From positions 19,034,001 to 19,098,000 of the forward strand of contig QCXZ01000137.1 in NCBI GenBank assembly GCA_025024175.1: a stretch of 64,000 bases of DNA. Reading direction: 5' to 3'. This stretch comes from Rhyzopertha dominica. Taxonomy: Eukaryota > Arthropoda > Insecta > Coleoptera > Bostrichidae. Made by a program: the position numbers and the translations under genes. Positions 23,961-33,740 of this stretch are shown here, piece after piece. The notes beneath the pieces are model-generated. The model searched no databases and was not told the origin of the DNA. It saw nothing but the letters and a program-made list of their open reading frames with translations. Within the stretch, counting starts at the first letter, position 1. Each line of letters starts with the position of its first letter.

Positions 23961-25590
23961 TAATCAGATGCTAATATTTCTCTTAGCTTAAGCCTTCAAG
24001 TGTCATCCTGTATTTTACAGCAACTTTTACTGTTATTACGCAGTAATATGCATTTCCTAAAAAAATAACAATTACTACACACAATAACAAAATCATACAA
24101 TTACCAAAACACTTGTGAATAGGTTTTTGGAAAGCCAAAACGTACTTTTGCAACGTAAAGATATTGAGGCACTGTGTAAGAATAAATAATCCAAGACATA
24201 CGGAAAGAAGGTAAGTGGGGCTGCAGAGCCTTTTTTATATCGGTAGTTTCAGAACTGTATTATGAAAGGTAGCTTTGAAGAGTTCAAGTACGGTAACGCC
24301 ATTGAAAGTTAATTTACCCATACAACGGATAAAATTTAATATTGTAAAAAGTGGTTCTTAGCCCTTTATACTAGGTGGCTATTAAAGGAATTTGCGTTGC
24401 TTTTGCTGTAACATGATGAAAGGCAGCTGTAGACAATGTATCGGATCATTGAATTCAGCTACAATAACAAACCTTTAGGACCCACCAAAAGTAGCTAGCT
24501 CAGTAGCTATCGCTAAAGATAGACTTTAAACATTGTAACACTACCAAATCTACTAAATAAGTGCTTGATATAAAATTTAAAAAATATATGTACCACATCT
24601 TATATTTGGCGAAAAATTTAATATATTTATATTAATTGACCTATCCTATAGCTATACAAGAAAATAATAAGAAACAACTTTGTTTAAAATTAATTGGAGA
24701 ATGTACATTTTACTTCGTATACTTCTGTAAAGATAAGTAGCGTTATCCAGTCGTAATAAAAGGGTCACTTTCTTTATTAAACCACTTTCTGTGCACTTTT
24801 ATTATATTTTCTTTGGGATCAATATTCTAGAAAACGTTGAAACATCCATAAAAAATGATGCATTAGGTACCTTAATAACTAAACGATGTCGCTTCGTAAA
24901 CATTGTCAATACATTCATAGAAACTTCATGGGCACTGGGCACGTAGAGAACAATATAAATTTGCATATAAGAAGATTGTAGCAAGTATTATTAACGTTTG
25001 GAATGAAGATTTCAAGAAAGAACCAAGTAGCATTTCAGAAGTCCAACCAGTAACACATTCACGAAGTTAAGCCTACCAAAAGTAAGACGATGAAAGCTTA
25101 TTACACATACGAAACGAGAACTACACTACAGTTTAGTACAATCTTGAGAATGCGAGTGAATCCCGGAACGATGCACATTTTATTTTTAAAAAGCTCATTT
25201 GTTTTTTGCTTTAAACGCAAATGCTTCAGTGTTTGAATTTCCAAAATGCCGATGATAACCATCGGTATGGATAATACGTTTCCCATAAGATGCGGAGTAA
25301 ATTTCCCGACGCAGCATCTCCGGCAGTGAATACATAGCGAGAAAGATTTATATTTTGCCGCATCGACGGGAACAAATGGACTGAGTAATCGATACTGATA
25401 TCGGGACAAAGAAAGATTTATAGCATACGCATGACTTAGAAAAGGATGTTCCTTGCCAGAGCGAGGCGCGAGAATGAACTAGAGTTCTATTTGGGTGGAA
25501 ACCCGGGGGCTCATAATATTGCAGCATTATTAATATAAATTTGGACGTCAAAATTTGGACAAGAGCCCGTGGAAAACATAAATACTAATA
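23960..25590. other. AT-rich DNA, no supported gene
   Basis: The frames at 24802-24984, 25101-25409 and 25348-25551 (all minus) have no known motif and partly overlap each other. Confidence 0.5.
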
Positions 25591-25609
25591 AATGGAGACA
25601 TATGGGCAC

Positions 25610-25760
25610 TGCTCTATTAGTATGTCGGACGGCAGTCCTGACGTCACCGCGCTAATCCTGCTGGAGCGCCCTCCACCGACGATGCGAAAGAGATGGATAC
25701 ACAGGAAACGGCCGCTCACTGCAGGATTACTGCGTTAAATATAAACAGAAGAGATCGCTG
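25610..25760. promoter_or_regulatory. GC-rich island with inverted TAATCCTGC sites
   Basis: A short island contains GACGTCACCGCG, then CTAATCCTGC at about 25653, and its inverted copy GCAGGATTA at about 25723. TAATCC is the core bound by K50 homeodomain proteins (Bicoid, Orthodenticle and Pitx types), and TGACGTCA-like sequences are bound by CREB/ATF factors. No frame crosses it cleanly. It is a candidate enhancer, inferred from motif arrangement only. Confidence 0.3.
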
Positions 25761-25769
25761 TCTTAAAGT

Positions 25770-26270
25770 GTGTCGATAATCTGGTTGTCCAATTGCTTTT
25801 GATAACTTTATCCTTCATGCTAATTATTTTTTTATTACTTTGAGTGTTTTTTTTATATGTTTTGATTGCAACAGAATTATGCGATACAAACTTATAGTCT
25901 TCTTGCACACCTGGGAAAGCACGTTATAACAAAACTACGAGATTTTGATGTAAATGATTGTATAGTTTAACGAAGTGGAACACGTAGACTAACTGATACA
26001 AATCTTTCAGTTGAGTGTGACTTCGGAAATGATACGCATGCGAAATTAAAGTTTAAGAACTTCCTTAACAAAAATTTTTAAATTTTGTTTTTGAACAGCT
26101 CTATGTTTTTATTGATTGACAAAGCAGTTTAGTAAAATTTGACGTTTACCATCAAATGAATGAGAACAAATTTCGCACATTAATTGAGGAAATTAATGAT
26201 AAAGTTAAGGTTACAAAAGGTCAAAAAATATTCTATCGGATACCAGACGAGGGTGAGAATAAATTGTTGC
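25770..26270. other. AT-rich DNA, no supported gene
   Basis: The frames at 26156-26389 and 26184-26381 overlap in two phases and run into the repeat that follows. They are not taken as coding. Confidence 0.5.
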
Positions 26271-26274
26271 TGTT

Positions 26275-26390
26275 GCCATTTGGCAATACTCACTCGAGCC
26301 TACGGGTCTTGTGGCTATTACCAGGCAATAATTCCCGAAGTCTTGTTGAATTGTTTTCAATTTATTTTCACTCTGCTCTGATACTATAAC
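26275..26390 (+). repeat. Dispersed repeat, copy 1 (pair with 26725-26855)
   Basis: Shares with the second copy CACTCGAGCCTACGGG, a GTGGCT/GTGTCT block, and TTTTCAATTTATTTTCACTC. The copies lie in the same orientation about 450 bp apart. The CTCGAGCC...CGAGCTCTCG sequence is partly palindromic in copy 2. This could be the ends or interior of a DNA transposon, but its borders are not visible. Confidence 0.5.
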
Positions 26391-26724
26391 TGATTATTTT
26401 TGACGTTTCTCATAACCAATCAAAAAAAATCAATTACGGTCAATGATGTCATTTTGAACGAATCAAAACACAATTATAGTAGGAATTTTCACAAGAGCAA
26501 ATTCTGGCTGGGATAATTTAAGGTAGGTTTTGCATGGCAACAAAAATTGTTGGCTGGACGTCTGTCATCAAACTTTACTAAAAATGAGTGGAACATGATT
26601 TAATACATCTTCACTCGATGAATAATATTGATATAGTGTTTCTGCTTGTTACGCCAATAAATAATCCTTTGAATACCATTCGAGGGTTCGATTTTGAAAA
26701 TAATTCTCCAACAATTCTCCAAAG

Positions 26725-26855
26725 AAATGCTCTTCGGCAAAAAGCACTCGAGCCTTACGAGCTCTCGTGTCTGTTTCCGGTGCAACGCGTTGTCTAATAT
26801 CTGTCAAATTATTTTCAATTTATTCTCACTCTCTTGTAATATTATTGCCGATAAT
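26725..26855 (+). repeat. Dispersed repeat, copy 2 (pair with 26275-26390)
   Basis: Reads CACTCGAGCCTTACGAGCTC, then later TTTTCAATTTATTCTCACTC. It is diverged from copy 1 but collinear with it over about 120 bp. Several short overlapping frames cross it in different phases, which argues against coding. Confidence 0.5.
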
Positions 26856-27165
26856 AAGCTTTCGTGCTTATTGTGTTGATTGGCGAAAAGGCACCTACAT
26901 ACGTGGGGTGAAATTAAAACTTTTTATTTGTAATCATGGTAATTACAGTCAAAATTAAAAGCATAAACGGTATTTGTCGTAGTTTGAAGGTTTGCAATAA
27001 TTATTTAAACTATACTAAAATATATTCTTGAATCGTTTTCTCTCTTTTCACTGGTTAAGCGTTATGTTTTATTTTAACTTCAAACTATAAAATTACAAAT
27101 ACCAAGAAATCAGTTTATCGCCATGAGTATACATTCACCACATAATCACAATCCTTATCGTAATA

Positions 27166-27494
27166 CAGGGTTTCTATAAATGATTAATGCAACGCGGGCG
27201 GCGTTAATTTCTGAATTCTTTGTGCCGCACGGCAATACTGAAGGTTACAGATCAAGGTTACACCACAGCTCCAAAATATGAGCTTTCTGCAACGTTAAAG
27301 TTAATTATCCTACAAAACACTACAGAATATGTTGAAAATACACACTCCCAGTCGTTTTCGCCTATTAAAATATATCAAATAATTCAAAAATCGACAGTTG
27401 ACAAGTACACGTCACTTTCTTGAGAGGCGGCAAATTATTTAATCGATAATTTCCATAAGCTCCCTGGATGCACGAATCATTTATAGAAACCCTG
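27166..27494. mobile_element. 329 bp MITE with 20-bp perfect terminal repeats
   Basis: The left terminus CAGGGTTTCTATAAATGATT (27166-27185) and the right terminus at 27475-27494 are exact inverted copies. TA flanks each side (27164-27165 and 27495-27496), the Tc1/mariner-type target duplication. The symmetry continues 3 bp further out (TAA and TTA). The interior has no transposase; the frame at 27220-27423 is not transposase-like. Confidence 0.85.
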
Positions 27495-27508
27495 TATTAA
27501 AAAGCTAT

Positions 27509-27726
27509 GTACTACCGCACATTTATTTGTTTGTCTGCTCTAAGCGACCATAAATTTTGCCACTCGAATGATAAACAACAAATTTACCACAACTCGAACT
27601 ATGATAAACTCAAAAATACTTAAAAGACAAATGAAGCCTGTAAAACAGTACTTAATTTAGAAAATTGAGCACCTAACCTTATCCGTGTTGTAACTGTTGA
27701 AACTTTATATTACATAGTCATATGTG
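27509..27726 (+). mobile_element. Internal fragment of the hAT family seen at 12617-13576
   Basis: Collinear, diverged copy of 12757-12990. Shared blocks include CGCACATTTATT, CTGCTCTAAGCGACC, AAACAGTACTTAATTTA and CTTATCCGTGTTGTAACTGT. Neither hAT terminus is present. It abuts the MITE on the left and a tRNA-like SINE piece on the right, so this is a nested transposon cluster. Confidence 0.75.
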
Positions 27727-27755
27727 CAAACACTACACCATCAAAGCCCTAATCA
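27720..27755 (-). repeat. Partial tRNA-like SINE head
   Basis: Minus strand GGGCTTTGATGGTGTAGTG, then TTTGCACATATGAC, matches the 5' part (A-box side) of the SINE heads at 28020-28088 and 29535-29611. No B box follows, so only the start of the element remains. Confidence 0.45.
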
Positions 27756-27774
27756 AATTCCAGGTCAAATTGGC

Positions 27775-27890
27775 ATATGTATATGTCAAAGTTTATATGT
27801 AATGAAGCTGAACGCTACCTGGAGCATTTGTAGCTGAGTCGCTGCTCATCGCTCGTTATTTGCGAACTTCAGAGCGGACTAATTACAACC
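27775..27890 (+). repeat. Dispersed repeat, copy 1 (pair with 36085-36235)
   Basis: Shares with the second copy GTCAAAGTTTAT, GAAGCTGAACGCT-like and GCATTTG blocks, CTCGCTC/ATCGCTCG, CAGAGCG and CTAATTACAACC, in the same order and orientation. Both copies lie next to tRNA-like SINE heads, though on different sides and in different orientation, so I treat it as a separate family. No terminal inverted repeat was recognised. Confidence 0.55.
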
Positions 27891-27989
27891 AAAATTATTA
27901 TACTTATGTATATCAAAGTTATTTATGACCTGTACGATTAATCCTGTTCACAACAAAATTTAATTGGGTTTTTGCATGTATGTAATATG

Positions 27990-28088
27990 GATGTATATTG
28001 TTAAAACGTATTGCCTGCTTTGACCGGGAATTGAACCCGGGAACTTCTAATTGCTGGTCAAATGTGCTAACCGCCACACCATGAAAGC
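27990..28088 (-). mobile_element. tRNA-derived SINE, copy at 28 kb
   Basis: The minus strand reads GGGCTTTCATGGTGTGGCGG, TTAGCACATTTGACCAGC, then CCCGGGTTCAATTCCCGG, then GGTCAAAGCAGGCAATACG. TGGCGGTTAGC-type A box and GGTTCAATTCC B box are RNA polymerase III promoter elements. The T-arm is intact (CCGGG and CCCGG), but the acceptor ends do not pair and the anticodon stem is broken, so this is a retroposed tRNA relative, not a working tRNA. The sequence after the head, GGCAATAC, is shared with the 29.5 and 36.3 kb copies. Confidence 0.7.
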
Positions 28089-28269
28089 CCTAAGTTGTGT
28101 ATCCCAGGGGTCAGTCGGCATGCACGCCTCCATTCCCTTTTGCACCTCCGCACAACTCCACAAACGTCGCAACAATTCATCGTTATCCCGCTTCGAAAAC
28201 GTCAGTTCAAAGCACAAAGTTCCGGCATTCATTTATAAAGTGTACGTGCGGTTGCCCAACTAATANNTT

Positions 28270-28530
28270 AGAATTTAGAGGAGTCGGGGTTTCCCGGCCT
28301 AGCAGGAATAGTCGCCCTCCGCCAACTTGATTGGCTCTAGCTTCACTAATCCCACTTTAGCCCTGGCGGTCGCCCTGCAACCCCGTACTTCTCTCTCCGA
28401 CCCTCCGGAGTTTCCGGAGTTGCTGCCATTCGCTCCCGTGCGATATTTCCCTTTAATTAAAGGCACACAACAGTCGGAATCGAACACCCGTCGAATGGAA
28501 GAATCGCATGGAGTGTTTTCGCTTGGTCAG
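28270..28530. promoter_or_regulatory. GC-rich island, candidate conserved non-coding element
   Basis: Raised GC content with TTTCCCGGCCTAGCAGG, CTGGCGGTCGCCCTGCAACC and CTCCGGAGTTTCCGGAG. Overlapping frames lie on both strands (28097-28569 + and 28299-28487 -), none with a known motif. Two N bases are at 28265-28267. The near-palindrome CTCCGGAGTTTCCGGAG is notable. Function unknown. Confidence 0.25.
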
Positions 28531-28539
28531 TTTTACAGG

Positions 28540-29150
28540 ATGAGCACGTTCAAATTTAAACGGGAATAGCAGGACGTTGACTAGAGTCTAGTAGTAAAAT
28601 GACCAAATATTGTAGTAAGGCAGAATGTGTGAAATTAACATTTTGAGTATTTCTTCCTATAAATATAAGTTTTATTATTGAACCAGGAAAAAAACTAAAA
28701 AGAACTCTCCAAACGTCTTTGAGTGAAAAGAATGTTCTATGGCACAAAGCCTATGAATGAAATATTTCAGCTCCGAAGTATTATTTTCCGTAGTAAAAGA
28801 TGTAATAACTACACCTAAATATGGTCATATACCTAGAATAAAATAAAGGAATATATAAAATAAAAATACTGAAATATTCGATATCATTTGAAATTCTTAG
28901 ACGATGGCCAATATGTGATGGGGTTTTATAGCTTTACTTGTAATAGATATAATGAACCTAAACGAAAATTAACATCCTCTTTTCCGGAATGATTATTGAT
29001 ATGTCGTTGACCACCAAGGCTTGGTTGATTCGTTGGTGCTCGCTAAGATCGATGCATTCTAAGGTAAAAGGCACCACCAGCTATAGTGAAAGGTTTAGTC
29101 CCTCAACACAAGAGAAAAAGTAAAAGATACTCTTTCCTATGGTGTGAACT
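28540..29150. other. AT-rich DNA, no supported gene
   Basis: The frame at 28556-28747 (-) has no known motif. No element ends were seen. Confidence 0.5.
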
Positions 29151-29159
29151 AGAGAAGGG

Positions 29160-29215
29160 CTAGTAAGTATTGCCGGATTTCGGCTTCGCTTAGCAATCGA
29201 TAGCTGCTGGTATCT
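29160..29215 (+). repeat. Diverged relative of the 21.9 kb foldback repeat
   Basis: Shares AGTATTGCC, GGATTTCG and CGCTTAGCAATCG with 21925-21958. The outer arms of the 21.9 kb copy are not preserved here. Confidence 0.4.
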
Positions 29216-29489
29216 TATAGATTAAAAAAATGAGATCATTTTTTTAACAAAACGGTATGCATTTTCTGCATCCCTCGTATCCTTATTATCTAAGGAATTC
29301 AACCATTATGTCATTTGACGAAAAAAAAATATGTACAATTGGAAAACTGGTTACTTTAAATAATATGTATAAATATGAGGTTCACAGATAAAACAAATCA
29401 CGTCATCAAGTGACTAGTTTCCACATTTAAGGAATTATCAATCTTTACAATCCGTAAAAAAAGAAACGTTTTACACACCCAAATCTTGA

Positions 29490-29613
29490 AATTGGTTATA
29501 TAAAATTTTTCAGACAAATATATTTCAGAAAAGTTATTGCCAGCTTGACCGGGTATTGCACCCGGGACCTTCTGGTTGTTAGTCAAATGTGCTAACCACT
29601 ACACCATTGATTC
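29490..29613 (-). mobile_element. tRNA-derived SINE, copy at 29.5 kb
   Basis: Minus strand head ATGGTGTAGTGGTTAGCACA, TTTGACTAACAACCAGAAGG, then TCCCGGGTGCAATACCCGG, then TCAAGCTGGCAATAACTTTT. The TAACA anticodon-loop-like piece and TGGTGTAGTGGTTA resemble tRNA-Val. The T stem pairs, but the acceptor and anticodon stems do not. The body start GCTGGCAATA matches the 36.3 kb copy. Confidence 0.7.
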
Positions 29614-29619
29614 CTAAAG

Positions 29620-30080
29620 TGGTCTATATCGACCGTCAGGGGTCGACAAATACCTGCAGGGGTCCATGTCAACGAAAAAAGAAGCTGTGTCTGTAAATGA
29701 GGGTCCACAATAGTGGATCTAAGTAAATCGTTACTACGGTAATACTACAGTGGATAATAAATCTGACATCGAAGAAACGAGTGTCATATTACAAGAAGAA
29801 TTGATCAGATTAAGCACTAACGAAGAACTTAAGATTCAGTTTAGAAACAAAAATCAGCTGTTCTGGCTTCAAAAAGGCATATCTTATTTATCTCGTATTA
29901 TGGAATAACGTGATAAAATTTTAAATTGCTTTTCTATCCTCATACCTAGTGAAAGGGGTTTCAGGATTGTTGTGAATCTCCGAAAAAAGGCAAACAGACT
30001 GGACGTCACTAACCGAGAAGATTGGAGGTTAAACTTAACGAAATTGAAGACAAATGCTGAAAATGCATTATTAAAGTAAA
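29620..30080 (+). pseudogene. hAT-family transposase C-terminal pseudogene (ZBED5-like)
   Basis: In one forward frame from about 29750 the sequence reads SVILQEELIRLSTNEELKI, QFRNKNQLFWLQ, a stop after RIME, then SERGFRIVVNLRKKANRLDV and REDWRLNLTKLKTN. The order is the end of a hAT transposase of the ZBED5/GTF2IRD2-like group: a short LQEEL/FW motif, then CE(x)GFS, then VNLKTKxRNRL, then DLRxxLTKLKPN, which is the hAT dimerisation region. The invariant Cys-Glu reads Ser-Glu, and stops are present. The N-terminal part and both termini are gone. The 114-residue minus-strand frame here is its shadow. Confidence 0.75.
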
Positions 30081-30204
30081 GTCCATTGGATCTTCCTGTA
30101 CGACGACAGCAGCCGAGGAGGTCGCAACGTTTACGACAACCCACAGAAGATGTTCTCCGCAGATGAGAACGAAACGTATGGAAGAGGAAGAAGATCCAAT
30201 GGAC
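30081..30204. repeat. 124 bp segment with 15-bp perfect inverted ends
   Basis: GTCCATTGGATCTTC at 30081-30095 and its exact reverse complement at 30190-30204 bracket 94 nt of purine-rich and GC-richer sequence. It immediately follows the hAT pseudogene. No target duplication is apparent. It may be a tiny foldback element or a structural remnant of the hAT. Confidence 0.5.
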
Positions 30205-31170
30205 CACGGCATATAAGCCCGGATACATGCTTTGAACAATTTGAATCCGGCCGTGAAGGCCTACATAAATTTATTAGATGAATTTTAATTTGGTTGGTTT
30301 AATTTTAATTAATGAATCTGTAGAACTTAACATGTTTTAGTTTTAAGTTTTTCACAGTACACTCACCACAGTTAGAGATTTAAATCTTTCAAATTGGATT
30401 ACACTATGTCAGTTGACAAAAACACATCTGTTTACGAATTACCAAAAATTTATTATTAGCTTAGTAGGGGGTCTACTCAAAACCGAAAAATATGTCAAAG
30501 ACTCTACTGGATAAAAGAAGTTTAATAACCTCTACACTACACAATTCCAAACCAGTCGTTTTTTTTTTCAAAGTGACTAGTAGTACTTTACCATACATTT
30601 TAAGTTCAAAAATAATTTATTACCCCGAAAAGAGATGCTTTCAACTCTTCTGTATTAATTTTGTGAAGTTCTAATCTAAGTCCCAATCTCCCAGTTCACT
30701 CTAGCATAATACCTTTCCAAGCGATGAGCTTTGGGCAACGAAATCAGTGGAGGTAGCCAAAGGAATAATTTTACTTCTTTCTTGTCAATTCAATGCGTGG
30801 TATAAAGGTTCACGTCAGTACATACTTTCAAAAAGACATATTAGGTGATTAAAACAGAGTCGTTATTATTAGCAATGACCTGTACCAGTGTCTTGCTTTG
30901 TGTCATGTTAATCTTCTTCTAATTTGCTTATAATGATTAGTATTTTGTGTAATAACATAAGTATTTGTATTTACATCTTTTAGATATTATTGGGGAGTGG
31001 TATAAACGGTCTTTTATTACCACTGTTATTATTATGAATTGTACAAAAGCTTTTTTGATTTGCCAATCGCGATTTCGAAGCGTTTCTGTTCTAACCCCGG
31101 CAAAAATAACGGTATTTTCTGATGGTTTTTGGTACTGGTGCGAAGCTCTGCTTACGATGGCGGATATAGT
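30205..31170. other. AT-rich DNA, no supported gene
   Basis: The frames at 30492-30674 and 30965-31180 (+) have no recognised motif. Confidence 0.5.
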
Positions 31171-31179
31171 CTGGATGTA

Positions 31180-31490
31180 GTTTGTTTGTCATTTGTTAGC
31201 ACTTTTACCATGGCAAAAAGCAGACATCCACCCAATCTGTCGCAATTCCAACGTCAGCATTGGCGAAGTGCGGGAGTTTTGGGCGCGACGCTCTCTCTAC
31301 GGTGAATTTGGAATCCAGTGAGCATCCTAGCGTAAATCACCGCTGTTTGTTCTAGTCAAAATGAATAATCGTTCGGTGCGCGTGTTTTATGGCGGCAGTA
31401 ATATAAAATGATAAATGTCCCGTACCCCTTGTCGCCGCACTAAAAAATACTGCACGCGAAATAGAGGTATACGCATGTCACCCTGTTGAT
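31180..31490 (+). promoter_or_regulatory. GC-rich island, candidate regulatory region or short exon
   Basis: Composition rises between AT-rich flanks. A short frame with a good initiation context (ACCATGG at 31208) encodes 31 codons starting MAKSRHPPNLSQFQRQHW, then stops. Its product is not recognised. GCGCGTGTTTTATGGCGGC lies near 31380. It may be a conserved non-coding element. A short first exon cannot be excluded. Confidence 0.25.
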
Positions 31491-32940
31491 GTGCTACAAC
31501 CCACGTAAAAGTAACCAAAAAAAGAATATATTATTATTTATATCTATTCAAAAGTCGGTATAGTTCTAAAGCTCTTTTAAGAGGTTATTTAATACAGTGA
31601 CAAAATATTTAAATATATGCAGGAATAGTACCTCCACTAATTACTTTTTGTTCTACTTTATGCTTTAAAATGGTGAGTTCCACAGTCTGTCAGTATTTAA
31701 GTACACATTTTGCTATTGCTGGGTCCTTCTAATACATCTTCTACTCGTAGTTTCACATGCACCTTTATGGCGTTACCTCGTTACTAGATATTGTAACAAT
31801 ATACAAATTCCGTAAACACTATTCAAAACACTATACTGTACTCACTACTCACTTGAAACACTTTTAGGACACCTGGTTTGCATTATTCGTTCGCTTCACT
31901 GCCTTTCAAATCAGACTCCCTCGCGCGCTTTTCGCCGAAAATTCCCCAACGTTTTAGAGTCTACATCGTACTTTTCTTTGGCTCGACTAATAACTTAGTC
32001 TAAAACAACTTTCTTTTTTTTTCATTTGCTTCTTGATCAAACGTTCGTTATAACAAATTGTTTAGCGCGTTCAGATATGAACTGTACCTACAGTGTATAA
32101 ACATACAATATTCCTTCACCCACGTCGCACGGGTAATATATCTTCTTGCAGATTATATAAAAGGAAACTTTTTAATTAACCCAAACTTTAAAAATACAAT
32201 CCATTGGTTCCTTATTATTTTTCTATCCACTTAGGAGACAACCACCCATAACGCTAATTAATAGAAGTATGTTCTGCAATCTGACTGGCTGGTTAACAGT
32301 TCACCTTTGTTGATTTGTTTAAGTTCAAGCGATTTCTGGCTATCATGGAAAAGTTAAGACAGAGAACTAAAAAAAGTTCTAATTTAAGAATTCTTTTTAC
32401 ACAATTGACTTCAGTGCATTGGTGTAATAAAGCATTGGTAGAGGTTCCAACAAAGCAACAGCATTGTGGGGCCCAAATATTCTAATGTGCACCTAAAAGT
32501 AAAGTTTAAAACTGTCAGCAAATGAATCCAGCACTCATTCATCTACAAGTCTTCTTACTTGACGGTATTAATCAAATTTTCATATATTTTATGGAAAACA
32601 ATTTGCTCAATATATTTCAAAATGATTTTTATAACGGCTTATCAGCAATCTCTGGACTCTGAAAGATATTTTAAAATTTTTTGAATTCTTTGAATCGTGT
32701 GAGGTATTCGACTACGCGGATTATGAAATATTGCTAAAAAGTTAGCAACTTTTTATCATATTCATTCCCTCTCAACGAGAGTAATTAGTTCTTATATAGA
32801 AACAAAAACATTCTCTTTCATACTTGAAAACTATTTTGCTTTCAAAGGAGTGCTCAGAATAATATCAGAAGTTGGAAAAACCGTCGTTGTCATGTTTATN
32901 TATTTACAGTGTATAGAATACATCCAAAGCTAGGTTATGT
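31490..32940. other. AT-rich DNA, no supported gene
   Basis: Nothing is recognised. One N is at 32900. Confidence 0.5.
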
Positions 32941-32987
32941 GTATGTCCAGTTATGATGCACAAAAGGCATGGTTACTGCTTCTAATA

Positions 32988-33740
32988 TTATAAATTAATG
33001 CTAAATTTTGATTTATTTGCGTTTAATGTAAGAAGTTTGTAATCAAAATATTGTTTTATTTTTAGAAGATCGTCTTCAGCCTTCTTTTTTAGTTCTGTCC
33101 AATTTTTATCGGTATAAAGTACAACAGTATCATCTGCGTATGATATTAATTGTCCGGTTGTTGGTATTGTGAATAGATCATTTAGATACAGTATAAATAA
33201 AATTGGCCCTAACACCGTACCTTCAGGTATCCCATATTTTACTCTCGTTCCGCTACTAATTATGCTATCTATTTTTACATGCTGTGTTCTGTCAGATAGA
33301 TAGCTTTCGAAAAGTTTTAGGGGTGTACCTGGTATACCTACATTATTTAGTATTTCTAAGAATTTGGGGTGACTAACCGTGTCAAACGCTTTTGCAAGGT
33401 CAAGGAATACTGCTAGTGATTCTTTGTTTTCATCTAGTGACAACTGGATGTTCGTTATTAGTGCTGCAATTGCATCTTGGGTTGATATATTTTCTTTGAA
33501 ACCAAACTGAATTTCTGATATAATTTTATGTTTTGCTAGAAAACTCATAAGTCTATTTTTCAGTGTTTTTTCAGTTATTTTTTCGAGAGTTGTTATTATC
33601 GATATTGGCCTATAATTTTTCGCCTCAGTTTTATTCTCGCACTTATAAATTGGGGTTATAAGTGCTATCTTAAATATGTATGGGAATTAAAGAGATAAAA
33701 TATTAAACATATTTGATAAGGGACTTCCTGTGCTGTATTT
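32988..33740 (-). pseudogene. Non-LTR retrotransposon (LINE) reverse transcriptase fragment
   Basis: This is the longest open coding stretch in the window. The minus frame runs from about 33690 to 32988. In order it shows FKIALITPIYK and NYRPISII (palm start), QFGFKENISTQDAI, VFLDLAKAFDTVSHPKFLEI (motif A, catalytic Asp in FLDLAKAFD), YGIPEGTVLGPILFILYLND (motif B) and YADDTVV (motif C, catalytic Asp-Asp). This is a LINE reverse transcriptase of the CR1/Jockey-like assemblage. A stop interrupts upstream of FPYIFK, and the frame ends right after LTLNANKSKF. The endonuclease and C-terminal parts are absent. The catalytic residues are all present, so decay is fairly recent compared with the other LINE pieces. 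Confidence 0.9.

Noticed and set aside
28018..28088. Functional tRNA gene
   Set aside because: A and B boxes and the T arm are present, but the acceptor and anticodon stems do not pair and SINE body sequence follows.
29535..29611. Functional tRNA-Val gene
   Set aside because: Only the T stem pairs; the acceptor stem does not, and the body continues as in the SINE copies.
29884..30228. 114-residue minus-strand open frame
   Set aside because: It is the antisense shadow of the hAT transposase relic on the plus strand and has no motif of its own.
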